Part shown: piece by piece, positions 26,932-34,628 of the stretch
Layout of the letters: every line of letters begins with the position of its first letter
Numbering within the stretch: the first letter of the stretch is position 1
From: Opitutus sp.
GTDB taxonomy: Bacteria > Verrucomicrobiota > Verrucomicrobiia > Opitutales > Opitutaceae
DNA: 42,312 nucleotides
Direction: 5' to 3'
Assembly: GCA_009695305.1 (NCBI GenBank)
Contig: SIBG01000034.1
Span: 1-42,312, forward strand
Made by a program: the position numbers and the translations under genes
Notes under the pieces: model-generated
Told to the model about the DNA's origin: nothing
The model's input: only the letters and a program-made list of their open reading frames with translations
Database searches by the model: none

Positions 26932-27290
26932 CGGCCCTCGACGGCAACCGAAAAGCAATTTCTGGCCAGCTGCCGGCGCGGCCTCGCCCTACTCTCGCCA
27001 TGAAAGGGAAATGGGCCATCGCCGCCACTGCCACCGTGGGCCTCGAGGTGATGATCATTGCCATGTCGTCGCTGCGGCCGAACTGATGCCGTCCCTCCTG
27101 CGAGCCAACCCCGCGGCGGCGGCGCTCCAGCACGAGTGGGTGTTTCCGGATGGCCGCAAACTCACGTATGATTTGCTCGGCAAATCGGATCAATGAGTCA
27201 TCGTTTCTGCCTCGGGCAAATTACTCGACCGCAACTTTGACCGCTGGCCGCTGCTCGATGGCCACCGGTGAGACTGCTCCCTTCAACCAC
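26932..27290. other. Gene-poor stretch with coding-like remnants
   Basis: No intact gene is visible. From 27089 a short frame reads 'HEWVFPDGRKLTYDLLGKSDQ', stops at TGA 27194-27196, then continues in the same frame with 'VIVSASGKLLDRNFDRWPLLDG' to another TGA near 27263. A separate 28-codon hydrophobic frame lies at 27001-27087. This looks like a decayed gene rather than regulatory DNA, but I do not recognise its parent. Confidence 0.4.
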
Positions 27291-28301
27291 ATGCACCTCC
27301 CACCAAACTCCCTGTTCTCCCGGCGAACCTGGTTCGCGCTGGCCGTCTTGCTGACCGCGACCCTGCGGGCCGAGTCCGCAAAAATCAAAGTCCTGATTGT
27401 CGACGGACAAAACAATCACCAGTGGGCCGCCACCACTCCGGTGCTCAAACGCATTCTGGAAGACGCCGGCAACTTCACGGTCGATGTCTCGACGACACCA
27501 ACCCGGCCCTCCCCCCCGAAGGGACCGGCCAAGGGCGCCACGCCGGTGCAGGCCGCGGCGCACGCGGAAGAAATGAAGGCGTTCGCCGCGGTCGAGACCG
27601 CTTACAAAGCCCAAGTCGTCGAGCGTTGGGCGGCCTGGCGCCCGAAGTTCAAGAACTACGCCGTGGTCGTCTCGAACTACAACGGCGAAGACTGGCCGGA
27701 GGAAGTTCGCACGGCCTTCGTCGCCTTCGTCAAAGGTGGCGGCGGTTTCGTCTCCTACCACGCCGCCAATAATTCGTTTCCCGCGTGGCCCGAATACAAT
27801 GAGATGATTGGCCTCGGCGGCTGGGGTGCCCGCAACGAGAAAGCCGGCCCCTACCTGCGACTGCGTGCGGGAGTCTGGACCAAGGATACCACGACACCGG
27901 GCGCCGGCGGCGGGCATGGGCCGCAGCACGAGTTCCTGGTGGAGACCCGCACACCGGAACACCTGATTCTGCGGGGCCTGCCCGCGAAGTGGATGCACGC
28001 GAAGGACGAATTGTATCACGCCCTGCGCGGCCCGGCCGAGCATTTGACGGTGCTCGCCTCGTCGTTGTCCGACCGGACCCACGAACACGAGCCGATGTTA
28101 ATGGCGATCACCTATGGCTCCGGCCGCGTCTTTCACACGGCGCTCGGCCACTCCGTCGAGACGCTGCAAGGGCTCGGTTTTCAAATCACCTTTCAGCGCG
28201 GCACGGAGTGGGCGGCGACCGGCCGCGTGACGTTGCCAGCGCCGAAACCCGGTGAACTTTCCGCGGACCACGCGGCGCTGCGCCCGGTGAAACTCCCCTG
28301 A
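27291..28301 (+). CDS. Secreted ThuA-like domain protein
   Basis: ATG 27291 is chosen over upstream in-frame starts because it begins a signal peptide (about 1-25, 'FALAVLLTATLRAES'). The 336-aa protein has the class I glutamine-amidotransferase-like fold of the ThuA family: 'KIKVLIVDGQNNHQW' near the start, 'GGGGFVSYHAANNSFPAWPEYNEMIG' in the middle, and 'EHEPMLMAITYGSGRVFHTALGHS' near the end. ThuA proteins are tied to trehalose and other sugar use, but many are secreted proteins of unknown activity in Planctomycetes and Verrucomicrobia. No ThuB or dehydrogenase partner is nearby, so a trehalose role is not supported here. Confidence 0.88.
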   Translation: MHLPPNSLFSRRTWFALAVLLTATLRAESAKIKVLIVDGQNNHQWAATTPVLKRILEDAGNFTVDVSTTPTRPSPPKGPAKGATPVQAAAHAEEMKAFAAVETAYKAQVVERWAAWRPKFKNYAVVVSNYNGEDWPEEVRTAFVAFVKGGGGFVSYHAANNSFPAWPEYNEMIGLGGWGARNEKAGPYLRLRAGVWTKDTTTPGAGGGHGPQHEFLVETRTPEHLILRGLPAKWMHAKDELYHALRGPAEHLTVLASSLSDRTHEHEPMLMAITYGSGRVFHTALGHSVETLQGLGFQITFQRGTEWAATGRVTLPAPKPGELSADHAALRPVKLP

Positions 28302-28596
28302 ACCAAAAAACGACAGTGAAACGCGGAGGACGCGAAGCCAGACAGGAAAAAATGGAGCGCTCGAGCGACTCATCTGTCCGGTGACACATTCTCGGTGCAC
28401 GCCGGATGGGTTTTCTTCTGCGCGCTCCGCGTCCTTCGCGTTTCAACTGCCTTTTCTGGGCTGAACCGGCGGCTTGGAGTTTTTCGTGGGGGAAAATCTC
28501 GCCCGGGTCATCGCGCGCACCAGCCGCCGTGCGCTCCACCTGGTAAGGGACCAAAGTTTTTCCGCTCCGGCGAGCTGATTGGTGGCTCCGCCAGGC
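28302..28596. repeat. Inverted GCGTCC-type dispersed repeat in gap
   Basis: The gap between convergent genes carries imperfect inverted arms: GTGAAACGCGGAGGACGCGAAG at 28316-28337 in outline, and its near reverse complement at 28425-28447. About 87 bases lie between them. Phrases of this kind are common dispersed repeats. No gene is visible, and no T-run follows to make a normal terminator. Confidence 0.5.
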
Positions 28597-29343
28597 TCAG
28601 CGCACCCCGACGGGCGTCGCGTTCGCCTCGGCCCAGACCCGCGCCAGCACCGGCTTGATGATGGCGGTGAATGCCACGTAGGCCGGTGGATGGAAATGGA
28701 GCTTGTCCGCAACGTAGAGGTCGAGCCGTGGGTGGCCGTCGCGATCGACGAGCGCCGGGTTGATGTCGACGAACGTGCGGCCCGGCGTCGCCGTGCAATA
28801 GGCGCGCACGAGAGCGTTGTAGTGATCCACGTGCTCCCACCGCGCCACGCGGTCCGGTGAACGCGTGCTCGAGACGTAAATGATCCGCGTCGCCGGTTGC
28901 GTCGCCCGCACGCGCTCGGAAAACGCGCGGAACCGCGCGAAAATCACGCCCGGGGCATCGGCCGGGTTGGCCTTCAGATCGTTGCTGCCGCAATAGTAGA
29001 CGATGACCTTCGGCGCGTAGGGCGGGATGACTTGGTCAAAGCGCGCGAGCTGATCGCCGGTGCGGGAGCCACCGAACGCCCGGTTCAGCACCGGCAGCGG
29101 TGCCATCTGCTCCGCCACCGTCGTCCATTTGCGAAAAATGCTGCTCCCCACAAAGAGGATGCCGCCTTTCACCGGCGGCGACGCGCGGTCGGTCTCGGCA
29201 AATTCCTTGAACGCCGGCTCATATTTCTCCCAGCGCTGCGCGGCGTCCTCCGCCGGAGCCTTCGCCGCGACCGCGGCAAAAAGAGGCCCGGTCGCGGTGA
29301 GCAGCAGCGCAAGCAGCGGAAGGCGGATGGCGGGAGTTTTCAT
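28597..29343 (-). CDS. Secreted SGNH/GDSL-family hydrolase
   Basis: The 248-aa protein has a signal peptide (about 1-27) and the SGNH blocks in order. Block I is 'FVGSSIF' with Ser68 as nucleophile. Block II Gly lies in 'NRAFGGSRTGD', block III is 'YYCGSNDLK' with N121, and block V is 'DKLHFHP' with D213 and H216. Families with this pattern deacylate carbohydrates or phospholipids. It is the last gene on the minus strand after matB, madL and madM, 34 bp behind madM. An esterase releasing malonate or another acid from esters is an attractive but unproven role. There is no good Shine-Dalgarno sequence. Confidence 0.9.
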   Translation of the reverse strand: MKTPAIRLPLLALLLTATGPLFAAVAAKAPAEDAAQRWEKYEPAFKEFAETDRASPPVKGGILFVGSSIFRKWTTVAEQMAPLPVLNRAFGGSRTGDQLARFDQVIPPYAPKVIVYYCGSNDLKANPADAPGVIFARFRAFSERVRATQPATRIIYVSSTRSPDRVARWEHVDHYNALVRAYCTATPGRTFVDINPALVDRDGHPRLDLYVADKLHFHPPAYVAFTAIIKPVLARVWAEANATPVGVR

Positions 29344-29377
29344 GCGGGATTTTTTTCTTTCGCGGCGGCCACAGTTT

Positions 29378-30145
29378 TCAGTGAGGAAAAATCAGGCGGG
29401 TGGCCAAGTAAAGCACCGAGGGCGCGAGCAGACAGCCCAGCCCGGTATAGAACGTCGCGGCCATCACGCCGTAGGGCACGAGCTTCGGATCGGTCGCCGC
29501 GAGCCCGGCGGCCACGCCACTGTTCGTGCCCACGGTGCCGCCATAGATCATGGCGGTGTGTGGATTGTCGAGGCCGATGACTTTCGCGACGAGCGGCGTC
29601 GCGATCATCACGATGATCGCCTTGACGAGCCCCGCCGCAATGCTGAGCGCGATGACTTCCGAGGTCGCGCCGAGCGCCGCACCCGTGACCGGTCCCACGA
29701 TGTAGGTGACGGCTCCCGCCCCGATCGTGGCGATACTCACGGCATCACGGTAACCGAAGGCGACCGCCACCGCGGCGCCGCAAAGGAAAGAAACGATGAC
29801 GCCAGCAAAGAGCGCGACGACGACCGGCAGGCCGGATTTTTTCAGGTCGTCAAAACTCGCGCCGTAAGCCGTGGCGACGATGGAGAAATCCCGCAGCATG
29901 TTGCCGCCGAGCAGCCCGATGCCGGCAAAGACCGGCAGGTCCGCCAGGCCGTTTTTCCCGCCCGTGAGACGGCCGCCGACATAGGCCAGCACGAGTCCAC
30001 CAAAAACGGCGATCGCGGACCCGTGGATTCGTCCGCGCGTGAGGCGATCCGCCAGAAAATAGGCGAACCACATGAGACCTCCGACCACGACAAAACCCGT
30101 GAGCAGGCCGTTCTTCACGAACGCTTGATTGAGCAGATCGATCAT
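29378..30145 (-). CDS. madM: Malonate transporter subunit MadM
   Basis: MadM is the large subunit of the sodium-dependent malonate carrier MadLM in the inner membrane. The true start is ATG 30145, overlapping the madL stop by four bases (ATGA). A longer open frame reaching 30355 merely runs into madL in another frame. The 255-aa protein is almost entirely transmembrane helices. It shows the family's 'GLLTGFVVVGGLMWFAYFLADRLTRGRIHGSAIAVFGG' opening, 'GIGLLGGNMLRDF', and 'IYGGTVGTNSGVAAGLAATDPKLVPYG'. The overlap implies translational coupling with madL. Together with matB upstream it supports malonate uptake and use. Confidence 0.93.
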   Translation of the reverse strand: MIDLLNQAFVKNGLLTGFVVVGGLMWFAYFLADRLTRGRIHGSAIAVFGGLVLAYVGGRLTGGKNGLADLPVFAGIGLLGGNMLRDFSIVATAYGASFDDLKKSGLPVVVALFAGVIVSFLCGAAVAVAFGYRDAVSIATIGAGAVTYIVGPVTGAALGATSEVIALSIAAGLVKAIIVMIATPLVAKVIGLDNPHTAMIYGGTVGTNSGVAAGLAATDPKLVPYGVMAATFYTGLGCLLAPSVLYLATRLIFPH

Positions 30146-30516
30146 TTTTCCTCCGGCCGCTTCGGCCGACCGATCCGGGCGATGAGCGGGACGAGCGCAA
30201 AACTGAGGACGACCCCGATGGCACCCGCGAGAAACGCCAGCGGACCGCCCTTGATCGCGGCCAGCACGTTTTGCTGTGCAGCCATCGCGACGACGATCGG
30301 GATATACATTCCGCTCCAAAACACGACGCCACTCGCTGAGAGCGGCTGGAACCACCCGCGCTTGGTCAGCCAGGCCGTGAGTGAGATCAGCAGGATCATC
30401 GAAAAGCCGACGCCCCCGACATTGGCTTTCACCCCGATGAGCGCCCCGAGCCAGTCGCCCAGCACGAGTCCGAGGAGCGAGGAAAACGCGAGCAGGGCTA
30501 CGCCGTAGATGACCAT
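30142..30516 (-). CDS. madL: Malonate transporter subunit MadL
   Basis: The 124-aa inner-membrane protein is the small subunit of MadLM. It has about four hydrophobic helices and the family's 'VALLAFSSLLGLVLGDWLGALIGVKANVGGVGFSM' and 'SGVVFWSGMYIPIVVAMAAQQNV' regions. It lies between matB (118 bp upstream) and madM (four-base overlap). The 118-bp gap to matB carries two GC-rich hairpins that could tune expression of transporter versus synthetase. No Shine-Dalgarno sequence is visible before ATG 30516. Confidence 0.93.
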   Translation of the reverse strand: MVIYGVALLAFSSLLGLVLGDWLGALIGVKANVGGVGFSMILLISLTAWLTKRGWFQPLSASGVVFWSGMYIPIVVAMAAQQNVLAAIKGGPLAFLAGAIGVVLSFALVPLIARIGRPKRPEEK

Positions 30517-30528
30517 GGGCTTGAAAGT

Positions 30529-30593
30529 AAGGCGGGGCGGTGACCCGCCCTTTTACGCGCTGAGTGTTGGGCGGGCGGGTCGAAGACCCGCCC
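30529..30593. repeat. Two GGCGGG-type hairpins between matB and madL
   Basis: The second hairpin is perfect: GGGCGGGTC (30573-30581), loop GAA, GACCCGCCC (30585-30593). The first is imperfect: GGCGGG (30531-30536) and CCCGCC (30544-30549) within AAGGCGGG..CCCGCCCTT. On the minus-strand transcript they lie between the matB stop and madL. No T-run follows, so they fit dispersed hairpin repeats or mRNA stabilisers better than intrinsic terminators. Confidence 0.6.
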
Positions 30594-30634
30594 TACTCCA
30601 CGCAGTTGAAAACAGGACGCAATCATGGACGTCG

Positions 30635-32113
30635 TCAGCCCTGCCACCGGGGCAGCAGGCGCTTTTGCACCTTGCCGAGCGCCGTGCGGGGCAGCGCCTC
30701 AACGCGCACGAACGCCTTCGGCTGCTTGAACGACGCGAACTGTGAACGCAGATGCGCCGCGGTCGCCGCCTCGTCGAATTTCGCGGCATCCACCGCCACG
30801 TAGGCCACCGGCACCTCGCCCCGCACCGGGTCGGGCATGCCCACGACGGCGGCTTCGCGCACGCCGGGTTGCTCCAGCAGCAGTTCTTCGATTTCGCGCG
30901 GATAAATGTTAAAACCACCCGAGATGATCAAATCGCTGCGTCGGCCCTGGAGGGTGATGTAGCCGTCGGCGGCCCGCACGCCGACGTCGCCCGTGCGAAA
31001 CCAACCGTCGCGCCAGGCGGCCGCCGTGGCATCCGGACGCTGCCAATAGCCGGCGCAAACGTTTGGTCCTTTCACCCAGAGCTCGCCGCTCGTGCCGTCG
31101 GGCACTGGGGCGTCGGCTTCGTCGCAAATTCGCACGGCGACGTGCGCGAGCGGCAGCCCGACCGTGCCCGGACGGCGCTCGCCCGCGGAGGGATTGCCCA
31201 CGTTCATGAGCGTTTCGGTCATGCCATAGCGTTCGAGAATCACCGAGCCGTAGAGCTGGCGAAATTTCTCATGCACCTCCGCCGGCAGCGGCGCCGAACC
31301 CGACACCGCGAGCCGCAACCGTGCGCCGATCCCGCGCGCCCGCTCGACGGGCAGTTCCAGCAGGCGAATGAACATCGCTGGCACCCCGAAGAAAAGCGTC
31401 GGCCGGTAGTCCTCGAACCACTGCGCTGCCTTCGCGTGCTCGAAGCGCTCGTGCAACCGCAGATGACACCCGCTGAACAGCCAGCAATGGAGCCCGTTCG
31501 CGAGGCCGTGCACGTGAAAGAGCGGCAACGTGGCGAGATAACGATCAGCCGCGGTGATCCCCCACGCGGTGACCAGCGTGAGCGCGTTGGTCGCAAAATT
31601 TCCCTGCGTGAGCACGGCGCCCTTCGCTGCGCCCGTCGTGCCCGAGGTGTAGATCAACGCCATCGGCGTATCGGCGTCGGCCGGCACGGCGCGGCGCGAC
31701 TTCGGCTGCGCCCCGGCTTCCGCCGTCAGCGCGTCGACCTCCCAGACCGTGACCCCGGCGGGAATGAGCCCAGCGAGATCGCGCGACGTGACGACGGCCA
31801 TCGGCGCGGCATCGCGCAGGAGGTGGGTGAGTTCGCGCTCCCGGTAGAGCACGTTGACCGGCACGACGATCAGCCCGAGCTTCACGCCCGCGAGCCAGAG
31901 GTCGATGACCTCAATCCGGTTTTGCAGGAAAAACGCGAGGCGGTCGCCCGGCTTCAGTCCGCGCGCCCGCAAGAGGTGGGCGAGCTGGTTGCTGCGTGCT
32001 TCGAGATCGCCAAACGTGTAGCTTGTGAACGCCCCAGCCCCGCCTTCGCACTCCAAGGCGGGCTGCGCCGCGCGAGTGATCAATGAGACGTCGAACAGGG
32101 GCAGGAGCGACAT
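30635..32113 (-). CDS. matB: Malonyl-CoA synthetase (MatB-like acyl-CoA ligase)
   Basis: This 492-aa cytosolic ANL-family ligase should convert malonate, ATP and CoA to malonyl-CoA. The ATP loop 'YTSGTTGAAKG' is at 155-165. 'LPLFHVHGLANGLH', 'ERYGMTETLMN' (typical of malonyl-CoA synthetases), 'GWFRTGDVG', 'GRRSDLIISGGFNIYPREIE' and the C-terminal 'ALGKVQK' with the adenylation Lys481 all follow in order. The call as a malonate ligase rather than a generic fatty acyl-CoA ligase rests on these motifs plus the madLM transporter immediately downstream. No malonyl-CoA decarboxylase (matA/mcd) is in the window, so the product may feed fatty-acid or polyketide synthesis instead of acetyl-CoA. Confidence 0.9.
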   Translation of the reverse strand: MSLLPLFDVSLITRAAQPALECEGGAGAFTSYTFGDLEARSNQLAHLLRARGLKPGDRLAFFLQNRIEVIDLWLAGVKLGLIVVPVNVLYRERELTHLLRDAAPMAVVTSRDLAGLIPAGVTVWEVDALTAEAGAQPKSRRAVPADADTPMALIYTSGTTGAAKGAVLTQGNFATNALTLVTAWGITAADRYLATLPLFHVHGLANGLHCWLFSGCHLRLHERFEHAKAAQWFEDYRPTLFFGVPAMFIRLLELPVERARGIGARLRLAVSGSAPLPAEVHEKFRQLYGSVILERYGMTETLMNVGNPSAGERRPGTVGLPLAHVAVRICDEADAPVPDGTSGELWVKGPNVCAGYWQRPDATAAAWRDGWFRTGDVGVRAADGYITLQGRRSDLIISGGFNIYPREIEELLLEQPGVREAAVVGMPDPVRGEVPVAYVAVDAAKFDEAATAAHLRSQFASFKQPKAFVRVEALPRTALGKVQKRLLPRWQG

Positions 32114-32526
32114 AGGGAATCGAAGAAGATGGCAGGAGGAATGACGCTCCGCCGGTCCGCGGAACGGCGGAGTGGAAGCCGCTAAAGCCGCGTGTTCAAG
32201 GAAAACGACCCCGTGCGCAGCCGGCCTCGAAACGTTAGTATTCTCATGTCAGAGTGGTGGTTGGTTTGGTTGGGAGCGAGTCGGGGCGGGAGGTCGGACG
32301 CCCGAACCAGCGAGCACAAGACGTGGCTTGGCGCTCGAAGTAAAGACGATCGTGGCACGGCTTTTTCTATCCGCGATTGAGCGGAACTGGGCCAGAAATA
32401 GCGCCCCACTTCCGCGCCAAGTCCCGGCGCCCGCCGCCCCGATTGCCCGCCGACCTTCGGCCTTGCATTCGTCCGCCGCGCCACGCACTTTGGGCCTCTT
32501 TTTCTAACCAACGACTGCCTCAGCCA
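32114..32526. promoter_or_regulatory. Divergent promoter region between matB and typA
   Basis: This 413-bp gap between divergent genes must hold both promoters. A 26-bp near-perfect palindrome lies at 32147-32172, 34 bp upstream of the matB start: CTCCGCCG, inner TCCGCGGA, CGGCGGAG. It is well placed for an operator of the malonate genes. The typA side has no clear Shine-Dalgarno sequence. An open frame reaching back from typA to 32377 does not look coding. Confidence 0.5.
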
Positions 32527-34341
32527 ATGAACCCTAGCATCCGCAACATCGCCATTATCGCCCACGTCGACCACGGTAAAACCACCCTCGTCGACAAGCT
32601 GCTCAAGGAGGGCGGCGTCTTCCGCGCCAACCAGCGTGTCGAAGAGCGCGCCATGGACTCCATGGACCTCGAAAAGGAAAAGGGCATCACGATCAAGGCC
32701 AAGAACACCTCCGTCCATTGGAAGGACAAGATCGTCAATATCGTCGACACCCCCGGCCACGCCGACTTCGGCGGCGAAGTCGAACGCGCCCTCCGGATGG
32801 TTGACGGCGTGCTCCTCGTGATCGATGCCTACGACGGCCCGCAGGCGCAGACCCGGTTCGTGCTCCGCAAGGCGCTCGCGCACGGTCTCAAGGTTGTCCT
32901 CGTCATCAACAAGATTGACCGGGAAAACGCCGAGCCCGCGAAAATGTATGAGAAGGTCCTCGAACTCCTCATGGAGTTGAACGCCACCGAGGAGCAATTC
33001 GACGCCCCCGTCGTCTATGGCTCCGGCCGGGACGGCTACATGATGTATCACCTCGGCGAGGAGAAGAAGGACATGTCGCCGCTCTTTCAGACGATCCTCG
33101 ACCACGTCCCGCCGCCGTTTGCCAAGCCGAACGAGCCGTTTCACATGCTTGTCTCCAACATCGATTGGAGCGACTACGTCGGCCGCATCGCCGTCGGCAA
33201 GATTCTCGGCGGCACCGCCAACGTCGGCGAGACCGTCTTCATCGTCCGCCACACCGATGGCAAACGCATCCGCGCCAAGATCACCAAGGTCTTTGAGTTC
33301 ACCGGGCTCGGCACGCGCGAGACCGAGACCGCCGTCGCCGGCAACATCGTTGGCCTTTCCGGCTTTGAGGACATTGACATTGGCGACACCCTCACCGCCG
33401 ACGAGGCCGGCCACGCCCTCCCCTTCACTCAAATCGATCCGCCGACGCTCGAGATGCAGTTCTGCGTTAACGACGGCCCGCTCGTCGGCCAGGAAGGCAA
33501 GCTCGTCACCTCTCGCCAGCTCCGCGAGCGCCTGTTCCGCGAACTGAAGACCAACGTCTCCATCTACATCGAGGACACCGACAAGGCCGGCATCTTCAAC
33601 GTCAAGGCCCGCGGCGCCATGCAGGTCGCCGTCCTCGTCGAGACGATGCGCCGCGAAGGATTCGAACTCCTCGTCTCCCGCCCCACCGTGATCGAAAAGG
33701 TCGTCAATGGTCACCGCCATGAACCGTATGAGACGGTCTGGATCGAAGTTCCCGACGAGTGCGTCGGCTCGATCATGCAGAATCTCGCCAACCGCAAGGG
33801 CCTGCTCACCAATTTGGAGAAGCTGCCGCATTCCACGATGCTCGAAGCCACGATCACGACCCGCGGCCTCATCGGCATGGAGATCGATGTCGTCAACGCC
33901 ACCAGCGGTCGCGGCGTGCTCAGCCATCTCTTCAAGGAATACGGCCCCTACGCCGGCGAAGTGCTCACGCGCATCACTGGCACGCTGCTCGCGACCGAGG
34001 CGGGCGAGACCACTTCCTACGCCCTCGTCATGGTGCAGGAGCGCGGCAAACTTTTCGTCGGCCCGGGCGAGCAGGTTTACGAAGGCATGATTGTCGGCGA
34101 GAACCCCCGCAACGAGGACATTGCGTGCAACGCTGTCCGGGCGAAAGCCCTGACCAACTTCCGGTCGCAGGGATCGGGCGTCGCCACGGGTTTGACGCCG
34201 GCCGCCAAGCTCTCGCTCGAGCGCGCGATCGAATACATCGCCACCGACGAGCTCGTCGAGGTCACGCCCAAGAGCCTGCGCCTCCGCAAGCGGATCCTGA
34301 ACAACGCCGCCCGGCAGAAGGCCGCCAAATCGGGCAAGTAA
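32527..34341 (+). CDS. typA: Ribosome-associated GTPase TypA/BipA
   Basis: The 604-aa translational GTPase acts on ribosomes in assembly and stress adaptation. ATG 32527 gives the canonical N-terminus 'MNPSIRNIAIIAHVDHGKTTL' in outline, with the G1 loop at 12-20. 'GITIKAKN' (G2), 'DTPGHADF' (G3), 'NKIDR' (G4), an EF-G-like domain II, domain V-like 'GAMQVAVLVETMRREG', and the BipA-specific C-terminal domain ('TSGRGVLSHLFKEYGPYAGE') follow. Length is as expected for the family. It is chromosomal housekeeping, unlike the accessory genes around it. A repeat element lies between its stop and the nearest good terminator. Confidence 0.97.
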   Translation: MNPSIRNIAIIAHVDHGKTTLVDKLLKEGGVFRANQRVEERAMDSMDLEKEKGITIKAKNTSVHWKDKIVNIVDTPGHADFGGEVERALRMVDGVLLVIDAYDGPQAQTRFVLRKALAHGLKVVLVINKIDRENAEPAKMYEKVLELLMELNATEEQFDAPVVYGSGRDGYMMYHLGEEKKDMSPLFQTILDHVPPPFAKPNEPFHMLVSNIDWSDYVGRIAVGKILGGTANVGETVFIVRHTDGKRIRAKITKVFEFTGLGTRETETAVAGNIVGLSGFEDIDIGDTLTADEAGHALPFTQIDPPTLEMQFCVNDGPLVGQEGKLVTSRQLRERLFRELKTNVSIYIEDTDKAGIFNVKARGAMQVAVLVETMRREGFELLVSRPTVIEKVVNGHRHEPYETVWIEVPDECVGSIMQNLANRKGLLTNLEKLPHSTMLEATITTRGLIGMEIDVVNATSGRGVLSHLFKEYGPYAGEVLTRITGTLLATEAGETTSYALVMVQERGKLFVGPGEQVYEGMIVGENPRNEDIACNAVRAKALTNFRSQGSGVATGLTPAAKLSLERAIEYIATDELVEVTPKSLRLRKRILNNAARQKAAKSGK

Positions 34342-34357
34342 GCCCTCCGGCTGTTGT

Positions 34358-34466
34358 GTATTAGACTTTTGTCATCGCGAGGTGCGCGAAGCGCGCCGTG
34401 GCGATCCAGCTGGATGGCTTCGTCGCTTCGCTCCTCGCCATGATAGTCCAAATATTAACAGACGTT
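34358..34466 (-). repeat. RSDEA-type dispersed palindromic element, inverted copy
   Basis: This is the reverse-complement twin of 22491-22600, with only a few differences by eye. It begins 17 bases after the typA stop and ends 36 bases before the terminator at 34502. It is therefore inside the probable typA 3' untranslated region. Confidence 0.88.
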
Positions 34467-34501
34467 GGTATAAGCTCGGCCCGGTCGCTCGCGTTACTTC
34501 G

Positions 34502-34534
34502 CCCGCTCGCCCTCACGGCCGAGCGGGTTTTTTT
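34502..34534 (+). terminator. Strong intrinsic terminator downstream of typA
   Basis: CCCGCTCG (34502-34509) pairs with CGAGCGGG (34520-34527), and T7 follows directly at 34528-34534. This is the first good terminator after typA, 161 bases beyond its stop codon, and it faces the convergent receptor gene ending at 34629. Confidence 0.85.
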
Positions 34535-34628
34535 CGGGCCGCTCGAGCGCGGGCGCGGTGGCGCCCGCCGGCTCTTCCGCCGAGGGAAAATCCCCGGCCA
34601 GTTCCATCCGGCCCGCCGCCGGGATTGG

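Noticed and set aside
29378-30355. 325-codon version of MadM starting at 30355
   Set aside because: The extra 70 residues are an out-of-frame reading of madL and are Arg-rich. The family N-terminus begins at ATG 30145.
32377-32526. 50-residue N-terminal extension of TypA
   Set aside because: TypA proteins begin at the equivalent of ATG 32527. The extension is Pro/Arg-rich and not conserved-looking.
34077-34451. Small minus-strand proteins containing 'HGEERSDEAIQ' (also at 22507)
   Set aside because: This sequence is the well-known shadow translation of a dispersed palindromic repeat, not a gene product.
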